In this document: in pieces, positions 1 to 5,814 of the stretch | Layout of the letters: every line of letters starts with the position of its first letter | Position numbering within the stretch: position 1 is the first letter of the stretch | From: an uncultured Lachnospiraceae bacterium | Lineage (GTDB): Bacteria; Bacillota; Clostridia; Lachnospirales; Lachnospiraceae | NCBI GenBank assembly: GCA_947625995.1 | Contig: CANQQN010000032.1 | Coordinates: 1-13,146 of the forward strand | Reading direction: 5' to 3' | Length of the DNA: 13,146 nucleotides | Translations under genes and position numbers: made by a program | Notes under the pieces: model-generated | The model's database searches: none | Told to the model about the DNA's origin: nothing | Seen by the model: the letters and a program-made list of their open reading frames with translations, nothing else

Positions 1-643
1 CAAACTGGGACAGAGAGTCTCCGTCCCACAGCTCGTAGAGCCATGCAAGGGCGATGCCGCCTGCCAGCACGATACCATAGCTGCTGGCGCAGCATAGCAG
101 TATCAGGGAGCCCACAAAGGGAAAAGGCCGTTGGTTTCGCCGGGGGTAAGTACAGGCCGCCAGCAAAAAGGCCAGAAAGAGCAGGCTGTAAGGGCGGCTG
201 ATTACCGCGTACTGGTAAAAGAGAAAGTATGTAAACGGCAGGGAAAGCCGCAGAGGTTTCGGCAGCGGGGAGCGGAAAATAAGGATCCACATGGACACTG
301 CAGAGATGATGACGCTGACGGCTTTGATACTGAATTCAAACGGCAGGGAAAGCCGGGCAAAAGGGAGCAGGATCAGGTGCCAGAAGGGCGGGTGCCCTTC
401 ATAGTGGGGAATAGAAAACAGGATGTCCTTCAGCGTCCCGGATTTCGCGATCATCCATGCCTGCGCCTCGTCGTACCAAGGCTCATGGAATGCAGTCATG
501 ATCACCAGAAGAGCGCAGTAGGAAATATAGACGATCAGATCCCAGTTTTGGCGGGCAAGCAGCGTAAAGACTTGCCCGGCTGTCTGCTGCGGCGACCTGC
601 CGCTGTTTTTTGGGGGGACGGTGGCAATATCGGGAGTTTCCAT
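1..643 (-). CDS. GT-C-type multipass membrane protein, N-terminal part (cut by window edge)
   Basis: Reading leftward from ATG 643-641, 214 codons are open and the stop lies outside the window. After a Pro/Ser-rich cytoplasmic N-terminus (residues 1-33) comes a hydrophobic helix at about 36-52. Next is a loop with EPWYDEAQAW (54-63), where Asp58-Glu59 matches the acidic pair that GT-C glycosyltransferases of the PMT/ArnT type carry in their first outer loop, and then GHPPFWHLILL (83-93), like the HPP motif of that superfamily. Further hydrophobic segments lie near 103-124, 135-165 and 176-203. The inferred role is transfer of a sugar from a lipid-linked donor at the outer face of the membrane; the substrate is unknown. 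An in-frame TAA shortly upstream leaves this as the only ATG start. A purine-rich AGAAAGG lies about 10 nt before it. The gene faces away from degV and has its own promoter. Confidence 0.75.
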   Translation of the reverse strand, partial: METPDIATVPPKNSGRSPQQTAGQVFTLLARQNWDLIVYISYCALLVIMTAFHEPWYDEAQAWMIAKSGTLKDILFSIPHYEGHPPFWHLILLPFARLSLPFEFSIKAVSVIISAVSMWILIFRSPLPKPLRLSLPFTYFLFYQYAVISRPYSLLFLAFLLAACTYPRRNQRPFPFVGSLILLCCASSYGIVLAGGIALAWLYELWDGDSLSQF

Positions 644-687
644 GGTTTGATCAGCCTTTCTGTAACTTTGTCGTTAGCAATGTAACC

Positions 688-716
688 ATTATAAATGATT
701 TCTTTGGAAAACACAA
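688..716 (-). promoter_or_regulatory. Sigma-A promoter for the GT-C-like gene
   Basis: On the minus strand, TTGTGT (716-711) and a perfect TATAAT (693-688) are separated by 17 bp. The -10 box lies about 45 nt before the ATG at 643. It lies back to back with the degV promoter in the 157-bp divergent spacer. Confidence 0.55.
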
Positions 717-744
717 ACAGAACAGCAAAAAATCAGAAAAACTG

Positions 745-773
745 TTTTCAGGCGGGGAAAACTGTGCTAGAAT
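745..773 (+). promoter_or_regulatory. Extended -10 sigma-A promoter for degV
   Basis: TTTTCA (745-750) and TAGAAT (768-773) have a 17-bp spacer, and TGC just before the -10 box makes an extended -10. Transcription would begin near 780, giving a leader of about 20 nt that contains the AAAGGAG site at 785-791. Confidence 0.6.
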
Positions 774-800
774 ACAAAAAAAATAAAGGAGCAATAGAAT

Positions 801-1649
801 ATGGCAATCAGGATCATCACAGATTCAGCGGCGGATTATACCGTGGCGGAGATCGAAAAGCAAAATTTTCAGTGCGTCCCCATGTCTGTAAATTTTGGAC
901 AGGAATCTTTTGCCGACGGCGTTGATATAACGAGGCAGCAGTTTTACGAGAGGCTTGAAAAGGGGGAGTTTCCCTCCACCTCCCAGCCTGCGCCCGGCGA
1001 ATTTCTGAAATATTTTGAGGAGGCGAAGAACGCCGGGGATGAGGTGATCGCCATCCTGATCTCAAAAGAACTGAGCGGGACCATTCAGGGGGCGGAGCTT
1101 GCAAAACAGCTTCTTGGCTATGACAAGATTTATATTGTAGACAGTAAGCACGCGACGGTGAGTATGCGCATTCTTGTAAACAGGGCGCTTGTACTCAGGC
1201 AGGAGGGCCGTAGCGCCCAAGAGATCGTGGAGGAGATCACGGCGCTCAGGGATCGGGTCTGTATCTTTGCGGGGCTCAACACGTTGGAATATCTTGCCAA
1301 GGGAGGCAGGTTGTCAAAGGGGCAGGCAAATTTGGGTAATCTGGTAAATTTAAAGCCGCTGATCACGTTTCAGGACGGTAAGGTGGTCGTCTGCGGCAAG
1401 CAGATCGGATTCCGCCGGGCATTCAAACAGGTGGCGAAGCTGGTGGAGGAAAATATGCCCGACACTTCTTATCCGGTATATTATATCTATACCCATGACA
1501 AGACCAATTGCCTTTCCTTTGTGGCCACACTGAAAAAGATGGGGTTTGATTTCGGAAGACCGAAGCTGCGGGGCGTGGGGCCCACCATCGGCACCCATAT
1601 CGGCATCGGCGCCTTTGGGATCGTTTATGTAAAGAAAGAGGACGCTTAA
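801..1649 (+). CDS. DegV family (fatty-acid-binding) protein
   Basis: 282 residues, the usual length for DegV proteins. These bind a fatty acid between two alpha/beta domains; in Firmicutes related FakB proteins present fatty acid to the FakA kinase. Family marks are the N-terminal IRIITDSAAD (3-12), the lipid-loop motif PSTSQPAPGEF (58-68), SKELSGTIQGA (88-98), YIVDSKHATV (111-120), LEYLAKGGRLS (162-172) and the C-terminal GPTIGTHIGIGAFGIVYV (260-277). No signal peptide or membrane segment, so it is cytosolic. ATG 801 follows AAAGGAG by 9 nt. It appears monocistronic, flanked by its own promoter and terminator. No fakA-like DhaK/DhaL gene is in the window, so assignment as a FakB partner is inference; family membership is near certain. 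Confidence 0.93.
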   Translation: MAIRIITDSAADYTVAEIEKQNFQCVPMSVNFGQESFADGVDITRQQFYERLEKGEFPSTSQPAPGEFLKYFEEAKNAGDEVIAILISKELSGTIQGAELAKQLLGYDKIYIVDSKHATVSMRILVNRALVLRQEGRSAQEIVEEITALRDRVCIFAGLNTLEYLAKGGRLSKGQANLGNLVNLKPLITFQDGKVVVCGKQIGFRRAFKQVAKLVEENMPDTSYPVYYIYTHDKTNCLSFVATLKKMGFDFGRPKLRGVGPTIGTHIGIGAFGIVYVKKEDA

Positions 1650-1693
1650 GCAGGCATGGCCGCCTGCGGGCACAGGACAGCTTCAGCAGATAC

Positions 1694-1740
1694 AAAAGAC
1701 GGATAGTTTGATGAGGACTATGCCGTCTTTTTGTGTTTTT
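1694..1740 (+). terminator. Intrinsic terminator of degV
   Basis: AAAAGACGG (1694-1702) pairs with CCGTCTTTT (1723-1731). After a one-base bulge (G1722), ATAGT (1703-1707) pairs with ACTAT (1717-1721), leaving a 9-nt loop. The T-rich tail TTTTTGTGTTTTT follows. It starts about 45 nt after the degV stop. Confidence 0.8.
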
Positions 1741-1772
1741 GGACGAAAATGGCAGGCTTTGAAAAGTTTTAC

Positions 1773-1802
1773 TTTACATACGTTGTTTTAACATAATATA
1801 AT
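1773..1802 (+). promoter_or_regulatory. Sigma-A promoter for the 246-residue unknown gene
   Basis: TTTACA (1773-1778, five of six consensus bases) and a perfect TATAAT (1797-1802) are separated by 18 bp. The start codon is 44 nt downstream of the -10 box. Confidence 0.65.
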
Positions 1803-1846
1803 GTTAACGGGCAGTGATGTAAAATAATAGAAACGGAGGTAAAGAT

Positions 1847-2587
1847 ATGCGACTTTCAGAGCTTTTTATAGAAAAAATGCAGGCCGGCGCAGCGGTATTT
1901 GCGGCTCTTTCTGCCTGTGACAGGGAGTTAAAGAAGCGGCTTCGCGGACGGCTGGAATCGGAGGATGTGCTGGAATATTTCTTCGATTGCGGGGAGGCCG
2001 GGGCGCACCGTGAGGAATTAATGGATTTCTGGGACATTTACCGGCCTTATGGGGACCGGGTTTCCACAGAAGAAAAGGAGGCCCACGGTATTTTTATTTT
2101 GGACTGCGTGTATGAAGTGGACGGCGTTTTTCATTGTGAGCGCTGCCAACGGATGCTGGAGCGCTTCAGTCCCGAAGAACGGCAGCGGGAAAAAGAACTG
2201 ATGAGTATCGTCAAGGGCAGCCGCCGGGCAAAATATATCTGTTTTTTCAGAGAGGCCGGCGGGGACTGGCGGGAGGAATACCGTCTGGAACTGAACAAGT
2301 CCATGGCCAGAATGGAAACCTTCGGTTATTTTGCGGTGCGTCAAAAGCTGATCGAATATATGGACACCGGCGGAACGGCGGTCATTGCGGACAGGCCGGG
2401 GGAAACGGGGGCTGTGGCGCTGACAGCCATTTCTCTGGGAAACAGGACATTTCGCGTCTGCGGCGCGGAGGAAACAGAAGGCTTCAGAAAGCCGGTGACG
2501 GGGCCGCCTCCCGCCGGACTGGAAGAATATTATCCGAAAGGAGACCGGGACGAATTGGGCGCCATCATTGAACAAGGGCCGGACTGA
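1847..2587 (+). CDS. Unrecognised 246-residue cytosolic protein
   Basis: I do not recognise this family. ATG 1847 follows GGAGG (1835-1839) at 7 nt, behind a good promoter, so the gene is probably real. The product is charged and soluble, with no signal peptide or membrane segment. It has seven cysteines: 24, 48, 87, 97, 100, 132 and 205. The pair in HCERCQ (96-101) forms a CxxC that might bind metal or act in redox chemistry, but there is no second CxxC and no conserved fold that I can name. Residues 101-150 are rich in Arg/Glu and likely helical; 174-206 alternates Gly/Ala and beta-like stretches. A strong terminator begins 35 nt after the stop, so it is transcribed alone. No function is offered. 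Confidence 0.7.
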   Translation: MRLSELFIEKMQAGAAVFAALSACDRELKKRLRGRLESEDVLEYFFDCGEAGAHREELMDFWDIYRPYGDRVSTEEKEAHGIFILDCVYEVDGVFHCERCQRMLERFSPEERQREKELMSIVKGSRRAKYICFFREAGGDWREEYRLELNKSMARMETFGYFAVRQKLIEYMDTGGTAVIADRPGETGAVALTAISLGNRTFRVCGAEETEGFRKPVTGPPPAGLEEYYPKGDRDELGAIIEQGPD

Positions 2588-2621
2588 GCGGAGAGAAGCA
2601 TCTGCAAGGCCGGACAAACAG

Positions 2622-2656
2622 GCAGCGGCAAAAGGAATGAATGCCGCTGCTTTTTT
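2622..2656 (+). terminator. Strong intrinsic terminator
   Basis: GCAGCGGCA (2622-2630) pairs perfectly with TGCCGCTGC (2642-2650) around an 11-nt loop (2631-2641) and is followed at once by TTTTTT (2651-2656). It ends the preceding unknown gene and isolates it from cwlD. Confidence 0.92.
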
Positions 2657-2666
2657 GCGCATATAA

Positions 2667-3392
2667 ATGGCATATAGCAGAAAAACGCAGAAGTATGGGG
2701 TATATATGTGGGAGAAGAAGATAGAGTGGCTTGTGGGCATTCTTGTGTTGGTACTCGTCGCGTTTCTGGCCAACGGTGATTACCTGCCTGTGGGAAACAC
2801 AAAAACGGAATCGCCGGGTAAGTGCGTGGTGATCGACGCCGGCCACGGCGGTGTAGATCCCGGAAAGATCGGCATCAACGACGCCAAAGAAAAGGATGTC
2901 AATCTGGCCATTTCAAAGTTTCTAAAGAAAGAACTGGAGGAACAGGGCATTACCGTTATAATGACAAGAGAAACTGACGACGGTCTCTACAGCCGGTATG
3001 CCGCAAACAAAAAACGTGAGGATATGCAGAAACGCTGCGCCATTATCAAGGACGCCGGCAGCGCCATCGCGGTGAGCATACATCAGAACAGCTATCATCA
3101 GGGCGGCGAGAGCGGCTGTCAGGTATTTTACTATGATGGGTCCGCGGAGGGGGCCAGACTGGCGGAGTGTATTCAGAAAACTATGACAGAGCAGTTAAAG
3201 CCCGCCAAGGAACGGCAGGCAAAGCCCAACGACAGTTATTATATGCTGCGGCATACGGTGGCACCTACGGTCATTGTGGAATGTGGGTTTTTGAGCAATT
3301 GGAACGAGGCGCAACGGCTGGTGACGGAGGATTACCAGAAACAGGTGGCGAAGGCAGTGTGCGACGGGATCATGAATTACCTGAAACAGTAG
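2667..3392 (+). CDS. cwlD: N-acetylmuramoyl-L-alanine amidase (Amidase_3), CwlD-like
   Basis: Zinc amidase that cuts the bond between MurNAc and the stem peptide; in spore formers CwlD acts with PdaA to make muramic-lactam in spore cortex. Residue numbers are for the 241-residue form. A membrane helix at about 21-35 anchors it. The Amidase_3 domain runs from 53 to the end and shows VIDAGHGGVDPG (55-66, zinc His60), NDAKEKDVNL (71-80, zinc Glu75), SIHQNS (137-142, zinc His139) and the catalytic-glutamate motif VECGFLSN (204-211, Glu205). The length is close to that of Bacillus CwlD (about 237). The start is uncertain: ATG 2667 has no Shine-Dalgarno and follows the terminator T tract by 10 nt. 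ATG 2706 gives MWEKK directly before the helix and is at least as likely, though its upstream GGGG is also weak. I give the longer bound. No clear sigma-A promoter was seen, which would fit sporulation-sigma control (inference). Confidence 0.88.
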   Translation: MAYSRKTQKYGVYMWEKKIEWLVGILVLVLVAFLANGDYLPVGNTKTESPGKCVVIDAGHGGVDPGKIGINDAKEKDVNLAISKFLKKELEEQGITVIMTRETDDGLYSRYAANKKREDMQKRCAIIKDAGSAIAVSIHQNSYHQGGESGCQVFYYDGSAEGARLAECIQKTMTEQLKPAKERQAKPNDSYYMLRHTVAPTVIVECGFLSNWNEAQRLVTEDYQKQVAKAVCDGIMNYLKQ

Positions 3393-3412
3393 CGGATGGG
3401 GCGGCTTCGGGG

Positions 3413-3441
3413 TTGCAACTTCATTCTCCAATGTGTATAAT
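3413..3441 (+). promoter_or_regulatory. Sigma-A promoter of the dCMP deaminase operon
   Basis: TTGCAA (3413-3418) and a perfect TATAAT (3436-3441) with a 17-bp spacer. The next element is a very good ribosome site AGGGAGGA (3452-3459). No convincing promoter or terminator was seen between here and 9317, so this may drive the run of genes through proS. Confidence 0.7.
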
Positions 3442-3467
3442 ACAGGTATATAGGGAGGACGAAGCAT

Positions 3468-3956
3468 ATGACAGAGAAACGAAAGGATTATATCAGCTGG
3501 GATGAATATTTTATGGGAGTTGCTTATCTGGCGGCCAAGCGCTCAAAAGATCCGAATACGCAGGTGGGCGCCTGTATCGTCAGCAACGAAAATAAAATAT
3601 TGTCCATGGGTTATAACGGGTTTCCCAACGGCTGCTCTGATGACGAGTTCCCTTGGGACCGGGAGGGGAAAAGCCCGGAGGACTGTAAATATTTTTATTC
3701 TACCCACGGAGAATTGAACGCGATCTTAAATTACCGGGGCGGAAGTCTTGAAGGCGCAAAACTCTATGTGACGCTTTTCCCTTGCAATGAATGCGCGAAA
3801 GCCATTATCCAGTCGGGCATCAAAACGCTTGTTTACGGAAACGACAAATATGACGGAACGCCGGCGGTAGTTGCGTCCAAGCGAATGCTCCGGGCAGCAG
3901 GCGTGGAGTTCCGTCCCTACGAGCCAAGCGGCAGGGTGATCACCCTTCAGGTATGA
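3468..3956 (+). CDS. Deoxycytidylate (dCMP) deaminase, ComEB family
   Basis: 162 residues, normal for bacterial dCMP deaminases, which convert dCMP to dUMP to feed thymidylate synthesis. The N-terminal block SWDEYFMGVAYLAAKRSKDPNTQVGACIV is typical (first part at 10-27). MGYNGFPNGC (47-56) is the substrate loop. Zinc and catalysis are provided by HGELNAIL (80-87; His80 ligand, Glu82 proton shuttle) and PCNECAK (105-111; Cys106 and Cys109 ligands). The middle residue of the HxE motif is Gly rather than the more common Ala, which should not affect chemistry. ATG 3468 lies 8 nt after AGGGAGGA. It is the first gene of the probable operon; the next gene starts 76 nt later. Confidence 0.93.
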   Translation: MTEKRKDYISWDEYFMGVAYLAAKRSKDPNTQVGACIVSNENKILSMGYNGFPNGCSDDEFPWDREGKSPEDCKYFYSTHGELNAILNYRGGSLEGAKLYVTLFPCNECAKAIIQSGIKTLVYGNDKYDGTPAVVASKRMLRAAGVEFRPYEPSGRVITLQV

Positions 3957-4032
3957 GGCACAGGTCAGATTGGAATGGGCGGTTGTCGTCAGGCCGCTCA
4001 CAAAATAACAAAAAGAAAAGAGGTCAAAAATC

Positions 4033-4476
4033 ATGTTAAAAGGAATTCCGAAAATCTTATCTCCCCAGTTGTTAAAGGTATTGTGCGAAATGGGCCACAG
4101 CGACAGGCTGGTGATCTCCGACGGCAATTTCCCCGCGGAATCCATGGGCAAGAACGCGATTGTGATCCGCTGTGACGGCCACGGCGTGCCGGAGCTTTTG
4201 GACGCGATCCTTCAGGTATTTCCGCTCGACACTTATGTGGAGAAGCCCATGAATCTTATGGAAGTGATGCCCGGCGATGATGTAGAGACCCCCATCTGGG
4301 ATACTTACAAGGAGATCGTGAAGAAATATGACAGCCGTGGTGCGGACGCTGTAGGGAATATCGAGCGTTTTGCATTCTATGAGGAAGCAAAGACCGCATA
4401 TGCCATCATCGCCACAAGCGAAAAGGCGCTGTACGCCAATGTGATGCTGCAAAAGGGCGTTGTTGTTGATGAATGA
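4033..4476 (+). CDS. fucU: RbsD/FucU family sugar mutarotase (FucU-like)
   Basis: 147 residues, close to FucU (about 140), which interconverts alpha and beta anomers of L-fucose and related sugars. MLKGIPKILSPQLLKVLCEM (1-20) is the family start. GHSD (21-24) supplies the conserved histidine, SDGNFPA (29-35) the catalytic-site aspartate, and ALYANVMLQKGVV (132-144) the C-terminal active-site tyrosine motif. The AAAAGAGG site at 4016-4023 lies 9 nt before the ATG. No fucose isomerase, kinase, aldolase or permease gene is nearby, so the sugar it serves in this organism is not shown by context. The last codons overlap the start of the pseudouridine synthase, implying translational coupling. The family is secure; the choice of fucose over ribose rests on the close match to FucU-type motifs. 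Confidence 0.88.
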   Translation: MLKGIPKILSPQLLKVLCEMGHSDRLVISDGNFPAESMGKNAIVIRCDGHGVPELLDAILQVFPLDTYVEKPMNLMEVMPGDDVETPIWDTYKEIVKKYDSRGADAVGNIERFAFYEEAKTAYAIIATSEKALYANVMLQKGVVVDE

Positions 4477-5230
4477 CAAGGCCGCAGGAACGGTCCTTGC
4501 GATCCCACGCTTCCGGTTGTGGGAGGCTGTCTGCCATGAGGAATCGGATCCGCCCTTTACGGTATTGTATGAGGATGAAAGTGTGCTGGTCTGTAAAAAG
4601 GCGCCGGGCGTTGCGGTACAGAGCGCTTCCGCGCGGGTAAAAGATCTGGAAAGCATGCTGAAGAAGGACCATGGCGGCGGGACGTCAGGGATCCCTTATC
4701 TTGCCGTGGTGCATCGTCTGGATCAGCCGGTGCAGGGCCTGCTGGTCTTTGCAAAGACGCCGAATGCGGCCGCCGCTCTTTCCGGACAGGTGCAGCAGGG
4801 AGGCCTCACAAAGGAATATCTCTGTATCTGCCGGCAGGAGGAGACTGCTCCGGATCTGCCGCAAAAAGGAGCGCTGACAGATTATTTGTGGAAGGACGGA
4901 AGGACGAACCTGTCCCGGATCGTGACAGAAGAAACACCGGGGGCAAAGCGGGCAGAACTGGAGTATGAGATCCTTGAGACAAGGGGAGAATGGCTGCTCT
5001 TGAAGATCATTTTGCGCACCGGACGGCATCATCAGATCCGGGTACAGCTTTTCGGAAGGGGTGTTCCCATTGCGGGAGACCAGAAGTACGGTACTGTACT
5101 TGCGCCTGACAGACAATTGAAGCTGTGCGCGTACCGTTTGGGGTTTTCTCATCCCCGGACGGGACAGAGAATGGTATTTGATCTGAGCGTTGAAAAAAAG
5201 GAGACAAGTGATGAGCAAGATAGAATATAA
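4469..5230 (+). CDS. RluA-family RNA pseudouridine synthase
   Basis: 253 residues from ATG 4469, covering little more than the catalytic domain; no N-terminal S4 RNA-binding domain is evident. Such enzymes isomerise uridine to pseudouridine in rRNA or tRNA. VHRLDQPVQGLLVFAKT (81-97) contains the catalytic Asp85 of the HRLD motif. KEYLCIC (115-121), GRHHQIRVQL (185-194) and GDQKYG (203-208) complete the RluA signature. The usual HRLDxxTSG pattern reads HRLDQPVQG here, an uncommon variation next to the catalytic residue. The frame also has TTG codons at 4460, 4463 and 4466. ATG 4469 is preferred because AAAGGG lies about 11 nt before it, and it overlaps the fucU stop by 8 nt. The target nucleotide cannot be told from sequence. 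Confidence 0.88.
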   Translation: MNDKAAGTVLAIPRFRLWEAVCHEESDPPFTVLYEDESVLVCKKAPGVAVQSASARVKDLESMLKKDHGGGTSGIPYLAVVHRLDQPVQGLLVFAKTPNAAAALSGQVQQGGLTKEYLCICRQEETAPDLPQKGALTDYLWKDGRTNLSRIVTEETPGAKRAELEYEILETRGEWLLLKIILRTGRHHQIRVQLFGRGVPIAGDQKYGTVLAPDRQLKLCAYRLGFSHPRTGQRMVFDLSVEKKETSDEQDRI

Positions 5231-5774
5231 ACCCGGCAACATGCTGTATCCGTTGCCGGCGGTGATGGTAAGCTGCGCCGACAAAGAGGGCAACGACAAT
5301 ATTCTTACCGTGGCGTGGACAGGCACTGCCTGTTCCGATCCGCCCATGGTGTATATTTCCGTGCGTCCGGAGCGGTATTCTTACAAAATGATCAGGGAGA
5401 CCGGGGAATTTGTGATCAACCTGACCACGAAGGATCTGACCTATGCCACGGATTACTGTGGTGTCAGATCCGGAAAAAATGTAGACAAGTGGAAGGAGAT
5501 GAAGCTGACCCGACAGCCCTCTAAAGCGGTGAGCGCTCCTTCTATACAGGAAAGCCCTGTAAACATCGAGTGCAGGGTCACCCAGATATTGCCTCTTGGC
5601 AGCCATGATATGTTTCTGGCGGAGGTGGTCGGCGTGTCGGTGGACGACCGGTATGTTGATGAAAACAACCGGTTTGACCTTGCGAAGGCGGATCCGATGG
5701 TTTATTCCCACGGCGAATACTATGATCTGAAGGATCTGTTGGGCTCCTTTGGGTATTCCGTGAAGAAAAAATGA
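5211..5774 (+). CDS. Flavin reductase-like FMN-binding protein
   Basis: 187 residues from ATG 5211, the length of the DIM6/NTAB flavin reductase-like family (FMN-binding split barrel). It has the typical start YKPGNMLYPLPAVMVSCAD, NILTVAWTGTACSDPPMVYISV in the FMN site and FVINL, followed by a C-terminal HGEYYDL segment. Members reduce or carry flavin with NAD(P)H, but many are of unknown role. ATG 5211 is chosen because AAGGAG (5198-5203) lies 7 nt before it. A TTG at 5190 would extend the frame by seven residues and would place the ribosome site inside the gene. The start overlaps the end of the pseudouridine synthase by 20 nt, so the two are co-translated. Confidence 0.87.
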   Translation: MSKIEYKPGNMLYPLPAVMVSCADKEGNDNILTVAWTGTACSDPPMVYISVRPERYSYKMIRETGEFVINLTTKDLTYATDYCGVRSGKNVDKWKEMKLTRQPSKAVSAPSIQESPVNIECRVTQILPLGSHDMFLAEVVGVSVDDRYVDENNRFDLAKADPMVYSHGEYYDLKDLLGSFGYSVKKK

Positions 5775-5814
5775 CAATGGAAGATTTGGCGTGAAGACGC
5801 AATGAGGGGAAATC

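Noticed and set aside
131..685. 184-codon plus-strand frame over the left edge
   Set aside because: It is the antisense shadow of the minus-strand membrane protein, whose frame shows clear GT-C motifs; the plus-strand product is Arg/Gln-rich with no family resemblance.
2018..2773. 251-codon minus-strand frame opposite the 246-residue unknown gene
   Set aside because: It has no ribosome site, crosses the terminator at 2622-2656, and its composition looks like an antisense shadow; the plus-strand gene has a promoter, ribosome site and terminator.
3957..4032. Terminator between dCMP deaminase and fucU
   Set aside because: A GCGG/CCGC pairing exists, but the stem is short and what follows is A-rich rather than T-rich.
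5775..5814. Promoter or terminator between the flavin protein and the OLD-type nuclease
   Set aside because: Only a 4-bp GCGT/ACGC stem and no -35/-10 pair could be found in the 40-bp gap, so the genes are taken as one operon.
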